42,418 nucleotides of DNA, from assembly GCA_944320785.1 (NCBI GenBank), contig CALUIR010000024.1, positions 1 to 42,418 on the forward strand, given 5' to 3'. The notes beneath the pieces were generated by a model. It was not told where the DNA came from and did not search any database. It saw nothing but the letters and a program-made list of their open reading frames with translations. The translations under genes and the position numbers were made by a program. Below, one piece after another: positions 17,171 through 26,807 of the stretch. The DNA is from an uncultured Bacteroidaceae bacterium (lineage in GTDB: Bacteria; Bacteroidota; Bacteroidia; Bacteroidales; Bacteroidaceae). The first letter of the stretch is position 1. Each line of letters starts with the position of its first letter.

Positions 17171-17890
17171 TCATCTTTCTTTTTCGGGTTCGTTCAGCAA
17201 ATCGAGGAAAGCAATGGTCTTGGCTTCCATTTTGTTCACGATGCCGTCGATGAGCGTCACCAGATAGTTGTAGGCAAACATGGCGATGATGCCCACGATG
17301 AGGCCGCCCACGGTTGTAATCATGGCTTCATAAATGCCGCCTGACAGCAAAGTGATGTCGATGTTGTTTCCGGCGTTTGCCATTTCCCAAAAGGCTTTCA
17401 CCATTCCCGTCACTGTTCCCAAGAAGCCAATCATGGGTGCGCCTCCGGCGATGGTGGCCATGATGGGCAGTCCTTTTTCGAGGGCTGACACTTCAAGGTT
17501 TCCCACGTTCTCGATGGCTGCCTGCACATCCTGCACGGGACGCCCCATGCGGGAGATGCCTTTTTCAATCATGCGTGCAGCCGGCGTGTCTGTCATTTGG
17601 CAGTAATTGATGGCGGATTTGATTTCGCCGCTGGAGATGTAATCCTTGATGCGGTCCATGAATCGTGGGTCTTCTTTCCGTGCTTTCCGGATGACGTAAA
17701 CCCGTTCAAAGAAGATGTAGAAGCAGATGACGGACAAGGCGGCCAGCACAATCATAATCCATCCGCCTTTCATCGCCATGTCCAGCATGTTGATTTCCGA
17801 TTCAGCTTTTACAGGGGTCAGTATGGGATTCGTGCCGATGGAATCCGTCACTTGTGAGGCAGCTTGTGCCAAAATAAATAGTAAGTTCAT
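17171..17890 (-). CDS. exbB: ExbB/TolQ/MotA family proton channel protein
   Basis: 239 residues. A short N-terminal part is followed by membrane helix 1 (MKGGWIMIVLAALSVICFYI), a cytoplasmic helical loop (about 65-130, MGRPVQDVQAAIENVGNLE), and helices 2 and 3 (MATIAGGAPMIGFLGTVTGM and ITTVGGLIVGIIAMFAYNYL). The MIGFLGTVTGM and EAMITTVGGL blocks are the MotA/TolQ/ExbB signature. It is the first gene of the run exbB - exbD - tonB - DJ-1 - ispD - recG and diverges from nadK. Confidence 0.95.
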   Translation of the reverse strand: MNLLFILAQAASQVTDSIGTNPILTPVKAESEINMLDMAMKGGWIMIVLAALSVICFYIFFERVYVIRKARKEDPRFMDRIKDYISSGEIKSAINYCQMTDTPAARMIEKGISRMGRPVQDVQAAIENVGNLEVSALEKGLPIMATIAGGAPMIGFLGTVTGMVKAFWEMANAGNNIDITLLSGGIYEAMITTVGGLIVGIIAMFAYNYLVTLIDGIVNKMEAKTIAFLDLLNEPEKER

Positions 17891-18032
17891 GAGTCAAACG
17901 TTTTTTTTGCATTCCAATATTCAGGCAATAAAAATAATTCGATGCCGGATAGCCCGTTACATATTTTTATAGGGACTTTTTTGGCATGTATGGGGAAAAA
18001 GCCCCACATTTGCACCATCCATATTCTATTTA

Positions 18033-18040
18033 CAAAGGTA
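18033..18040 (-). promoter_or_regulatory. -7 box for the exbB unit
   Basis: On the minus strand this is TACCTTTG, a full TAnnTTTG match, about 140 bases before the exbB start. No -33 TTTG is seen at the usual distance. It is the only good box I find in the 222-bp divergent gap. Confidence 0.4.
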
Positions 18041-18112
18041 ATGGTATTTGCCGTAAAGATGCGGTTTGCCATTGAAAGATTCATAAAATTTAAAGTTTAA
18101 GGGAACGAGGAG

Positions 18113-18985
18113 ATGATATTTGCGATATTTGGGAATACCTACCAAGCCAAGAAATCGTTTTATGTGCAGGCACTGTTTTCCGTTTTGTCGAAGCATGGGG
18201 CAGGCATTTACATCCATCGTGACTTTCATGAGTTCTTGACCCGTTCCGTCGGGATGGAAGTGAAAGCAGATGGCGTGTTCGACCGCTTGGATTTGGAAAC
18301 GGACATGGTAATTAGCGTGGGTGGTGACGGCACTTTTCTGAAAGCCGCCAGCGAAGTGGGTGACAAGGGTGTTCCCATTTTGGGGGTCAATACCGGGCGT
18401 TTGGGCTTTCTTGCGGATGTTTCGCCCGACGAGATGGAGGTTGTTTTCGATGAAATCCATGCCGGGCTTTATGCGGTGGAGGAACGTAGCGTGTTGAAGG
18501 TGGCGTGTGAAGGGGCATCTTTGTCCGGCTACCCGTATGCCTTGAATGAAATTGCCGTGCTGAAGCGGGACAGTTCCTCAATGATTGGCATCCATGCCTC
18601 GGTCAATGGGGAATACCTTACCACTTATCAGGCGGATGGCTTGGTGGTGGCCACTCCCACCGGCTCAACGGCTTATTCACTGAGCGTGGGAGGCCCGGTC
18701 ATCGTGCCTCATTCCAACACGATTGCCATCACGCCGGTTGCGCCGCACAGCCTGAATGTGCGGCCTATCGTGGTGCGCGATGACTGGGACATCACCCTTG
18801 AGGTGGAGAGCCGCAACCATAATTTCCTTGTGGCCATCGACGGGCGCAGCGAGCCTTGCCGCGAAGGGGCGCGGCTGCACATCGGGAAAGCCGCTTATTC
18901 GGTGAAGGTGGTGAAGCGTCGCGGCCATTTGTTTTTCGACACGCTCCGCGCAAAGCTGATGTGGGGCGCCGATACGAGGTTGTGA
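18113..18985 (+). CDS. nadK: NAD kinase
   Basis: 290 residues, normal length. It phosphorylates NAD to NADP in the cytoplasm. The marks are [16 protein letters not shown] (GGDGT motif, with the catalytic Asp), [29 protein letters not shown] (NE motif), and [20 protein letters not shown] with the glycine-rich motif. A second part ([27 protein letters not shown]) completes the all-beta domain. Divergent from exbB. Its stop overlaps a possible GTG start of the following small ORF. GAGGAG lies right against the ATG, too close for a good ribosome site. Confidence 0.97.
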   Translation: MIFAIFGNTYQAKKSFYVQALFSVLSKHGAGIYIHRDFHEFLTRSVGMEVKADGVFDRLDLETDMVISVGGDGTFLKAASEVGDKGVPILGVNTGRLGFLADVSPDEMEVVFDEIHAGLYAVEERSVLKVACEGASLSGYPYALNEIAVLKRDSSSMIGIHASVNGEYLTTYQADGLVVATPTGSTAYSLSVGGPVIVPHSNTIAITPVAPHSLNVRPIVVRDDWDITLEVESRNHNFLVAIDGRSEPCREGARLHIGKAAYSVKVVKRRGHLFFDTLRAKLMWGADTRL

Positions 18986-19332
18986 AAGGAGGAGAGGTAT
19001 CAGGGTCGGAAGGAGCAGCAGCTTTGGCAGTCATTGAAGAAATAGAAGAAGCAGAGGAACAGCGGAGGCGTGAAATGGATGAAGTGGAACGGCGGGCTGA
19101 AGAAGCCCGTCGCCTACAGCGTCGTCAGGCATGGGCGCAAGCAGTTGGCGCTATTGTGCAAGCGGCAGGAAATGCTTATTTGTATTCGCAAGGTTATGCG
19201 CCTGCTTATGATGCCAGTTTGTTGAGTCCGAATCTTGCCGTCAGCCAAGTGCAAAGCCAGTATGCCCAGATGGAAGCGCTCCAGCAAATGTCTTTTCAAA
19301 GCATGCAAATGCCCCAATTTGATTTCCTGTAA
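18982..19332 (+). CDS. Small ORF similar to the tail region of the WG-repeat protein; possibly a gene remnant
   Basis: 116 residues if it starts at GTG 18982, which overlaps the nadK stop by four bases, or 85 residues from ATG 19075. The first half is a charged, probably coiled-coil helix ([20 protein letters not shown]). Then comes [20 protein letters not shown] and a Gln/Tyr/Ser-rich part ([20 protein letters not shown]). This second part resembles residues about 730-800 of the WG-repeat protein at 3854-6598 in layout and residues: RR, then A..G.I...A, then SL.P.L....Q...AQM. So it may be the end of a formerly larger relative, or a small gene co-translated with nadK. No signal peptide or known domain. 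A hairpin 38 bases downstream may end the transcript. Confidence 0.5.
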   Translation: MKGGEVSGSEGAAALAVIEEIEEAEEQRRREMDEVERRAEEARRLQRRQAWAQAVGAIVQAAGNAYLYSQGYAPAYDASLLSPNLAVSQVQSQYAQMEALQQMSFQSMQMPQFDFL

Positions 19333-19369
19333 AATCGAAAACTTTTCATAGAAAGTCCTGCAATTTTTC

Positions 19370-19392
19370 AGGTAAAATTTGGAATTTTACCT
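19370..19392 (+). terminator. Hairpin after the nadK / small ORF unit
   Basis: Ten-base perfect arms AGGTAAAATT and AATTTTACCT around a TGG loop, followed after eight bases by TTTTT. The stem is AT-rich, so strength is moderate. Confidence 0.5.
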
Positions 19393-19673
19393 AGTAATGT
19401 TTTTGCCGCAAGCGGGTGTGCTGCAATCTATGTTTTTTTGTATGGCTCTTTATATAATCATATAATAATGTGTCTCCCTGCTTTTCTCGATTTGAAAGCT
19501 GATATGGGAATGTTGGATGCATTCTGTTCATAGTGTTTGTGGATTGCTTTGCTTTTTGATTTGAATGCTGCCTTATTGTGACAATATGCCGCAAGAAAAG
19601 GATGCTGGGCGCACTGTTTGGAGGGATGACGGGGGGAAAGAGGCATTCATGTAAAAAAACAGGGCCGGCTTTT
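19393..19673. other. Gene-free stretch before the large adhesin-like gene
   Basis: Mixed, rather T-rich DNA with no ORF that shows a start, codon pattern or known domain. A minus-strand ORF of 108 codons here has no recognisable content. No clear repeat or hairpin seen apart from the hairpin at its left edge. Confidence 0.5.
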
Positions 19674-19704
19674 ATTGAATAATGGAAAAAGTTTTTTAAT
19701 TTTG
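19674..19704 (+). promoter_or_regulatory. Promoter for the large adhesin-like gene
   Basis: ATTG (19674-19677), a 19-base gap, then TAATTTTG (19697-19704), a full match to the TAnnTTTG -7 box. Transcription would start about 24 bases before the ATG at 19735. Confidence 0.6.
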
Positions 19705-19734
19705 GCCATTCAAACACTTAAACAGAGAATCATT

Positions 19735-22700
19735 ATGCGGAAACTTTTACGAACAGCGAGCTTGTTGCTCCTTTGGGTGGCGGGTCTTGCAACCGCGCAT
19801 GCGCAGGTGCAGACCCTTTATTCCATCCACTTCGGCGAAAGCCAGGAAGGATGGACGGCGATTGACAACAGCCCTTACAATGTCATGCAGAATACATGGA
19901 AGCCCTATTCTGTTTATAGCAACGGGCAGAGTTACCCATCTGTGTCCATCACTCAGGATTACTCCACATCGAGTGATGATTGGTACATCTCCCCGGCCTT
20001 GCAGTTGGAAGCGGGCGTGACGTACACTGTGGCCACAATAGCCGGCTCTGACGCGATGGGCAATGGCGATGTGGCTTTGTCGCTCAACTTGGGAACTTCC
20101 GCCACAGACGTGGCCGCATTCTCGAAGATTGCGGACTTGAATGTGGAAAACGGCGTGTTCAACAACACGGAGGTGGAGGCCAATACGTTTTCAGTAGAGG
20201 AAAGCGGCGCTTATTACATTGCTTTTCATTCCTTGAATGAGATGTACGGCCCTGCTATCAACCTGTTCAGCTTCGAGGTCACTTACGAAGGCGGGCCGGA
20301 AGAACCTGCTGCCGAAGGCGTGCCTTATTCCATCGTTTTCGGCGACACGCAGGAAGGGTGGACGGCAATCGATGCAAGCGAAACGCCGGGGACTACTTGG
20401 ACGTATGCCCCGAGAGAAATCTACATCAGCGGCACTTATTACCCGTCGATGATGCTGTTCGATGCAAGCAATGCAAGCGATGACTGGTACGTGTCGCCCG
20501 CCTTGCAGTTGGAAGCAGGCGTGGAATACACGGTGAACACGATTGCCACCTACGGCTTCTCGCAAGGAAATGAGGTGGAACTTTCGTTGTGCTACGGTGC
20601 TTCGGCCACGGATGTCGCGTCATACACCAAGTTTGCAGACCTTGTGCTGGAGTCCGGCTACACGAATGTGGACGTGCAGGCCAATACCTTGACCGTGCCG
20701 GAAAGCGGGGCTTACCACATCGCTTTCCGTGCCGTGGCGCCGGCCTACAATTATTCCACTTGTTTGGTAGGCTTTGAAATCACCGACGGCACAGGCGGAG
20801 GCGATGAACCGGTGGATGAGCCGGAGACCGTGCCTTACAGCATCGACCTCAACGCTTCCAATGAAGGATGGACGCCTGCCGACAACAATGGCGACGGTAC
20901 TACGTGGACCTACACCGAAGGTTTCGGCACCACGATGATGGGTGCCTTCTTCGGTTCGCACAACGATGACTATGTGTCGCCGGGCATCCTCTTGAACGGA
21001 GGCCAAGCTTACCTTATCACTACGATGGTATCCAATCAACAGTCGCCTGCCGGTTACGACGAAATCCAGTTGATGCAGGGCAGGGACACCAATTCCTTGC
21101 AATACCTGGCCACGCTGGACTTGAGCCAGTTGGGCGAGAATACGGGCGAGACGGTGTTCACCCCCTCGGAAAGCGGCGTTTACTACTTTGCCTTCCGCAA
21201 TGTGTCGCAGGCATATGGCAATGTGTTGGGCCTGATGAGCTTCGGCATTGCGGAGACTTCGGGCGCAGCCGTGGGGACGGTGGTCTATGAAGAAGATTTC
21301 GCCGGGAGCAACCCGATGGAAGGCTGGGCTACGGACGATGTGAACGATGATGACCTTACTTGGAGTGTCGTGGACGGCTTGGCGGGGTTGACTTATGATG
21401 GCGTTTATGCTGCCGGGGCGGCTGATGACTGGTTGATGAGCCCGGCCATCCATGTGGACGAAGGCATGGACTATATTGTGGAATATACCTTTGCGCAGGC
21501 CGGGGCATTCGATGCGGATGTCGTGGAGGTGGCTTGGGGCGCATCGGCTGAAGCAAGTGCAATGTCTGTCCTGGCACGCGAGGAATACGACATGGGCAAC
21601 GGCACGTCCACGCGCAGCTGCCGCTTGTCAGCCACAGAAACTGGAGTGATGCACATCGGTTTCCACTTGCTTACGGCAGACATGAACGGGACGTTCTCCC
21701 TGACAGGCATCAAAGTGACGACAGCCGCGCAACCTACGCCGCAGCCGGTGGAAAGCTTTGTTGCCGTGTCGGATTATGCAGAAAAGAGTGTCACCCTCTC
21801 ATGGACCAACCCGTCGATGGATACAGAGGATGTGCCGCTGGGCGGGACGATCTCGTTGGATATCATGGAAAACGGGACACGCATCCACACGATGGACGGA
21901 AGGCAGCCGGGCGCGGAAGAAGTTTATACGTTCAATCCTGAAGATTTTGCTGGGAATGCTACGTATGGCATCGTTGCCTTTATCGGCAGCAATCGTTCGG
22001 AGACCGTGGAGCAAACCATCAACTTGGACGACATGCAGGGCGACACATTGCTGGTGCAGGCGTTCGGCATGGCTACGCAAGAGGAATACGACGCATGGAC
22101 AGTCGTGGACGAGAATGGGGGCAACACATGGACCTACGAGAATTGGGACCAACGTGCCACCATCCCGATGGGCAGCGTCAATAACGATGATTGGATTATC
22201 TCGCCGGCCGTGGCGTTGGAGACGGGCGTCAGGTATGTCGTGGAATATGAATTCCGTTCACAGATGAACTATGGCGCCGATTTGGACGTGACGATAGGCA
22301 ACGCGGCTACAGCGGAAGCTCAATCCATCGTCCTTGAGTCGTACACGAACTTGATGCAGAACGGCTGGGGAGAATACGCCACCCGCCAGTTCAGCGTGGA
22401 GGAAAACGGCACTTACCATGTAGGCTTCCATGCGGGGACCGTGCAGAACGGCATGTCGGTGCGCAACGTGCGCGTCATGTACATCGGCGAGGCAGACGAG
22501 GAAGTAATCATCGCCACATTCCCTTATTCAGAAGACTTCGACGCTGCAGCCGAGACGCCGGAAGGCTGGATGATCAGCGGCAATTCGGGCAATTACGGCT
22601 TCCAAGTGGTGGACAATGCGGAATACCTCGGCATACCTGGGATGGAGGCTTATTCTGAACCGAACTCGCTGGTGATGACCGGCAGTTACTTCTCAGACCG

Positions 22701-24549
22701 GGAGGAGAACGTGTTCACGCCGAAGTTTGCTTTGGAGCAAGGGCAGGAATATGAGCTATCCTTCCAATTGTACATGCCGGCAAGCAATGGACGCTACAAC
22801 ACGTTGCGGGTTTATGCCTTGGCAGAGCAGGATGCGGCTTTGGCCGATGGCGAACCGTTGCTGGAAATCAGCAATGCCAATGTGGCAGAGTGGACGGAAG
22901 AAAGCTTCACTTTTGCCCCGGAAGCAACAGGCAACTACTGTTTCTTGCTCCAAGTGTCTGCGGGAATCAGCGGTACCGGCTATGTGATGATAGATGACTT
23001 TGCGTTGGCGGAATACGTTCCTTTGGCTGTTCCGGGCGCACCGGCCGGGCTAAGAACCGGGACGACCTACACGGGCGAATTGATATTGAACTGGACGCAT
23101 CCTTCAACGGACATCGATGGCAATCCGTTGAATGCCGCGCTGACAGTGACGGCTTCCATTTATGACCAAGATGGCCTCCTTGGCACGGTGGAGGGCGCAC
23201 CCGGCAGTTTGGGCTCTTATATCCATACTTATGCTGCAGATGATTTCAAAGGCCAGAAGATTATTCGCGTGGTGGCTTCCATCGAAGGATTGGAAGGAGG
23301 GGCTGCCACCGCTGTGGCCACCATCACTAGCCTGAGTGACGGCTATCTGAAGGAGCAGGCATTTGCTTCTGACTTCACGTCGGCCGACGGTTGGGAAATC
23401 ATCGATGCGAACCAAGACGGGGCGACTTGGACGAATGATGCGGAAGCAGGTGCCATGTCAACTACAGGTTATGACGAATGGCTGATTTCTCCTGCCGTGG
23501 CGTTGGAAGAAGGGATGACGTATTATGTGGCCTGCGAGTTAAGCACGGACTTGGAGAATGGGGCCGACATCGCTTTCTACAGGGGCAGTGAAGCCACGGC
23601 AGACGGCATGTCCATCCTGATGGGTGGATACAGCGGTTTGCAGTTGGGCGAGCGTGCCACGCTTGAGATTGGGGAAACGTTCGTGGCGGATGAGGCCACG
23701 CAGCATTTCGGCATCCATGTGGGCGCGGAAAACAAGGGCTTGGCCACGGTGGGCAGCTTGAAGGTGTACCGCATCTTCGGCAGCAGCGAACCTGAAGCAG
23801 TCCCCTATGCGCAAGACTTTGAGGACCGCATCAATGTGGACGGATACGGCATGCCCAATAAGTGGGCGCGCAATACCACCTCGGAAAGCATGTTCACTGT
23901 CTCGCAAATGCCTGAGGGCGCTATGGCAGCCCATTCCGGGGAATATGCGGCATTGGCCGGCGAATCATTGGTCCGTGAGCGCGTAGAGACGTTAAGCACG
24001 CCGCTGTTTGCCTTTGAGGAAGGATGGGTGTACGGCGTGTCGTTCTACTTGTATATGCCGGGCAATGAAGGGCGGATCACGACTGGCATGGTCAGCCTGT
24101 CGCCATCTCAAAGTTATGATGCCATTGAAGAACTGCCGATATTCCTGGAAATGGACAGCCCGGCAGCGGAGTGGACGAAGTTTGACTTTGAATACATGGC
24201 TGAAACGTCCGATCCGTATTGCTTCATCTTCACGTTTGCCGCCATGGAAGCTTATTCGGGCGTGGTCGCATTGGATGATTTCAGTGTGGAGAAGTTGAGG
24301 CCGTCCGTGGGCCTGTGTGGCGAAGAATGGGCAGGCAGGTTGGCTTACGCCCAAGAGTCGGCCACGCTCTTCGTGCCGGAAGGTTGCACTTCGGTGACGG
24401 TTTACAACCTGCAGGGCATGCCGGTGCATGCCGTAGAATGCGATGGCAGCAATCGCGAGATAAGCTTGCAGCATCTGGACAGCGGGCTTTATGTCGTGGT
24501 GGCAAACGATGGGGACAACCATTCAACAGCCATGAAGATAGCGAGATAA
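19735..24549 (+). CDS. Giant exported protein with about eight choice-of-anchor J domains and a type IX sorting tail
   Basis: 1604 residues from the ATG at 19735, which puts a signal peptide first (1-24, LLLLWVAGLATAHAQ); an in-frame ATG 20 codons upstream lies before the promoter. Repeated domains of 150-170 residues begin near residues 25, 195, 363, 514, 768, 925, 1201 and 1354. Most carry EGWT.D ... WTY ... DDW..SPA..LE.G..Y, the mark of choice-of-anchor J / cleaved-adhesin domains. Fibronectin III-like linkers lie near 664 and 1097 (SVTLSWTNPS, LILNWTHPS). The last 75 residues are a type A sorting tail (VTVYNLQGMPVHAVE ... LDSGLYVVVANDG ... AMKIAR). Such domains bind carbohydrate or protein on the outer surface in gingipains and adhesins. 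Domains 1 and 2 are close copies even at DNA level (19977-20021, 20480-20524), suggesting recent duplication. No catalytic domain seen. Confidence 0.85.
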   Translation: MRKLLRTASLLLLWVAGLATAHAQVQTLYSIHFGESQEGWTAIDNSPYNVMQNTWKPYSVYSNGQSYPSVSITQDYSTSSDDWYISPALQLEAGVTYTVATIAGSDAMGNGDVALSLNLGTSATDVAAFSKIADLNVENGVFNNTEVEANTFSVEESGAYYIAFHSLNEMYGPAINLFSFEVTYEGGPEEPAAEGVPYSIVFGDTQEGWTAIDASETPGTTWTYAPREIYISGTYYPSMMLFDASNASDDWYVSPALQLEAGVEYTVNTIATYGFSQGNEVELSLCYGASATDVASYTKFADLVLESGYTNVDVQANTLTVPESGAYHIAFRAVAPAYNYSTCLVGFEITDGTGGGDEPVDEPETVPYSIDLNASNEGWTPADNNGDGTTWTYTEGFGTTMMGAFFGSHNDDYVSPGILLNGGQAYLITTMVSNQQSPAGYDEIQLMQGRDTNSLQYLATLDLSQLGENTGETVFTPSESGVYYFAFRNVSQAYGNVLGLMSFGIAETSGAAVGTVVYEEDFAGSNPMEGWATDDVNDDDLTWSVVDGLAGLTYDGVYAAGAADDWLMSPAIHVDEGMDYIVEYTFAQAGAFDADVVEVAWGASAEASAMSVLAREEYDMGNGTSTRSCRLSATETGVMHIGFHLLTADMNGTFSLTGIKVTTAAQPTPQPVESFVAVSDYAEKSVTLSWTNPSMDTEDVPLGGTISLDIMENGTRIHTMDGRQPGAEEVYTFNPEDFAGNATYGIVAFIGSNRSETVEQTINLDDMQGDTLLVQAFGMATQEEYDAWTVVDENGGNTWTYENWDQRATIPMGSVNNDDWIISPAVALETGVRYVVEYEFRSQMNYGADLDVTIGNAATAEAQSIVLESYTNLMQNGWGEYATRQFSVEENGTYHVGFHAGTVQNGMSVRNVRVMYIGEADEEVIIATFPYSEDFDAAAETPEGWMISGNSGNYGFQVVDNAEYLGIPGMEAYSEPNSLVMTGSYFSDREENVFTPKFALEQGQEYELSFQLYMPASNGRYNTLRVYALAEQDAALADGEPLLEISNANVAEWTEESFTFAPEATGNYCFLLQVSAGISGTGYVMIDDFALAEYVPLAVPGAPAGLRTGTTYTGELILNWTHPSTDIDGNPLNAALTVTASIYDQDGLLGTVEGAPGSLGSYIHTYAADDFKGQKIIRVVASIEGLEGGAATAVATITSLSDGYLKEQAFASDFTSADGWEIIDANQDGATWTNDAEAGAMSTTGYDEWLISPAVALEEGMTYYVACELSTDLENGADIAFYRGSEATADGMSILMGGYSGLQLGERATLEIGETFVADEATQHFGIHVGAENKGLATVGSLKVYRIFGSSEPEAVPYAQDFEDRINVDGYGMPNKWARNTTSESMFTVSQMPEGAMAAHSGEYAALAGESLVRERVETLSTPLFAFEEGWVYGVSFYLYMPGNEGRITTGMVSLSPSQSYDAIEELPIFLEMDSPAAEWTKFDFEYMAETSDPYCFIFTFAAMEAYSGVVALDDFSVEKLRPSVGLCGEEWAGRLAYAQESATLFVPEGCTSVTVYNLQGMPVHAVECDGSNREISLQHLDSGLYVVVANDGDNHSTAMKIAR

Positions 24550-24568
24550 TGCAATATGGATATGAACC

Positions 24569-24600
24569 AAAAGGCAGCCTTAGCAATAAGGCCGCCTTTT
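24569..24600 (+). terminator. Terminator-like hairpin between the adhesin-like and propeller-like genes
   Basis: AAAAGGC-A-GCCTT pairs with AAGGC-C-GCCTTTT around AGCAAT, ending in TTTT. It lies 19 bases after the adhesin stop and 16 bases before the next ATG. That leaves no room for a promoter between, so it probably attenuates read-through rather than fully separating the genes. Confidence 0.75.
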
Positions 24601-24616
24601 ACTATGGATATGGAAT

Positions 24617-26788
24617 ATGAATAAATACCAAAAAGCAAAGAACTTATTATGCTGTGCCATGGCGGCGATGTTGCCATGGGGAGGACATGCGCAGGCGCAG
24701 TTTGAACGCATCGGAATGGAGGGCGTGGGGCTTTTCGGCACGGTCACTTTCGGAAGTGCCGATGAAACGCCCGGCTTGTATCCCTTCGTGTATGAACTGG
24801 GATATGCGCCGGATGTGCAGAATCCCCCGTTGGTTCCGGCCTACATCCCTGGAGGCTCGACCTATCATGACGGGAAGATTTACTGCAACGTCTATGGCGA
24901 TGGGGGAAACTTGCAGGAACAGGTACCCCGGTGGAGGGTGTATGATGCGGAGACATTCGAACTGTTGTCGGAACACGAATTGAACGACAATTGCGAGAAC
25001 ACGACGACATCATTGGCCTACGACCCCACGACGGATTTGATTTATGGCTTTGTGCGTGACTTTACCGACACGCACTTTGTGAGCATCGACCCGGAGACCG
25101 GCGCCATGACACGCATTGCCACGTTGGATTATTATTCGCGTTACTATGCTTTGGCCTGCAACAAGCGTGGGCTGCTTTATGCGATTGTCACGCACGACGA
25201 TGGTGTGTTCTTGTCGCGTGTGCGGAAGTCGGACGGGCGGATTACGGATGTCGGGCTGGTGTCATGCGACAATTTCTTGGATCCGGAAAATGACTATCTG
25301 GCGTTTTACAATTATGACCAGTCGCTTTTCTTTGACAATTCAACGGATGAACTGTATTGGCTCATGACCAGTTCCAGTTTCGAAGTGGGCGATTATACGC
25401 CGATATTCAGGCTGAACACAAGGACGGCCGAGGCCACGTTGGTGTCCCACATGAACGTGTACCATGTCAGCGGGATGTTCTTGATGGAACCTGCATTCGA
25501 GGCGCCTGCCGTGATTGGAGGGTTTGTTTATGAACCGTCGGAAACCGGCGCTTTGGCCGGGCAGATTACGTTGGATATTCCGGCCACCTTGTATGACGGC
25601 ACATCAGCGGACGGACAGGAGGTGACGGTCGTAATCCGCGAGGGAGAAAGCGAAGTGTTCCGGGGAACGGCTGTGCATGGCGAGGCTTTCACGACGGGTG
25701 AATTGGAATTTTCCCAAGGCGAACACCATCTGACGGTGACATTGATGAACGAAGCCGGCGAGGGGCCTGCTGTGGAGCGGAGCCTGTATTCGGGATATGA
25801 CCTGCCGCAAGCCCCGGCCAATGTGTCTTTGTCAAGTGAAGGCCTGAAAGCAGTGCTGACTTGGGAGGCTTCGCTCCCTGAAGGCATGCATGGGATGCCC
25901 GTCAACCAAGAGAACCTGTCGTATCGGATTGTCCGTTATCCGAATACAATCGTGGCAGAGGATGTGAAGGAATGCCGTTTTGAGGAAGAACTGCCGTCGG
26001 AGATGATGCAGTATGCATACTTGGTGACCGCAATGGATGGCGACCGGGAAGGCGGCACGGCTGCTTCCAATACATATATCATCGGTTCTCCGCTGGATGT
26101 GCCATACGGGGGCATCTTCACAGGACCCAATGACATGTATGATTATTATACCATCATCGACGGGAACAATGATGGATACCGTTGGGCCTATTACACAGAG
26201 CAGCGTTGCGCCCTGTATTTCTATAATGAAGAGGAAGCTGCGGACGATTGGATGATATCGCCTCCCGTTAATTTTGAGAAAGGCAAGACGTATGAGTTGA
26301 AATTCTACACCTATTCTTCAATGGCGGATTATCCGGAAGCATTGGAGGTAAGGTTTGGAACCGGCAGGACGCCGGAAGAATTGCCGCTGCAGTTGCTTGA
26401 CATGCCGGAAGTGCCTGCCGTGGACGAAGACCATCCTTTGCAGGAAACCGTGGTGGAATTCACGGTGGAAGAAGACGGAGTGTATTATTACGCTTTCCAT
26501 GTTTATTCACCGGCTTTCCATGAAATCCTTTATCTGTCGAATATCCGCGTGGAAGAAAAGGATAATGGTTCCGCCATCGATACTTTGGTTTCGGGAAGCA
26601 GTGTTGCAGTCCTGCCAGGCAAAGGATGCATCCGCATTGCGAATCCAAAGGGTGAGACAGTGGGCATCTACAGCCTGAACGGGGTGAAATTGATGGAGGC
26701 TGATGAGAGCATGATGAATGCGGAGGTGCCTGCCGGTGTTTACCTTGTGAGAACACAAGACGAAGTCCGCAAAGTTTTGGTTTATTGA
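24617..26788 (+). CDS. Exported propeller-like protein with one choice-of-anchor J domain and a sorting tail
   Basis: 723 residues. Signal peptide about 1-27 (LLCCAMAAMLPWGGHAQA). The region about 30-290 has repeats such as STYHDGKIYCNVYGDGG, SLAYDPTTDLIYGFVRDF and FVSIDPETGAMTRIATLD. These look like blades of a beta-propeller (YncE/quinoprotein type). About 300-390 is one immunoglobulin-like domain and 395-485 a fibronectin III-like one (PANVSLSSEGLKAVLTWEAS). About 490-655 is a choice-of-anchor J domain (YTIIDGNNDGYRWAYY ... AADDWMISPPVNFEKGKTYE). The last 65 residues are a sorting tail (VGIYSLNGVKLMEAD ... VPAGVYLVRTQDEVRKVLVY). It shares its J-type domain and tail with the upstream gene, so the two likely serve one surface function. 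Enzymatic role not seen. Confidence 0.8.
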   Translation: MNKYQKAKNLLCCAMAAMLPWGGHAQAQFERIGMEGVGLFGTVTFGSADETPGLYPFVYELGYAPDVQNPPLVPAYIPGGSTYHDGKIYCNVYGDGGNLQEQVPRWRVYDAETFELLSEHELNDNCENTTTSLAYDPTTDLIYGFVRDFTDTHFVSIDPETGAMTRIATLDYYSRYYALACNKRGLLYAIVTHDDGVFLSRVRKSDGRITDVGLVSCDNFLDPENDYLAFYNYDQSLFFDNSTDELYWLMTSSSFEVGDYTPIFRLNTRTAEATLVSHMNVYHVSGMFLMEPAFEAPAVIGGFVYEPSETGALAGQITLDIPATLYDGTSADGQEVTVVIREGESEVFRGTAVHGEAFTTGELEFSQGEHHLTVTLMNEAGEGPAVERSLYSGYDLPQAPANVSLSSEGLKAVLTWEASLPEGMHGMPVNQENLSYRIVRYPNTIVAEDVKECRFEEELPSEMMQYAYLVTAMDGDREGGTAASNTYIIGSPLDVPYGGIFTGPNDMYDYYTIIDGNNDGYRWAYYTEQRCALYFYNEEEAADDWMISPPVNFEKGKTYELKFYTYSSMADYPEALEVRFGTGRTPEELPLQLLDMPEVPAVDEDHPLQETVVEFTVEEDGVYYYAFHVYSPAFHEILYLSNIRVEEKDNGSAIDTLVSGSSVAVLPGKGCIRIANPKGETVGIYSLNGVKLMEADESMMNAEVPAGVYLVRTQDEVRKVLVY

Positions 26789-26807
26789 TGGAAATATCTG
26801 AGGTTTG

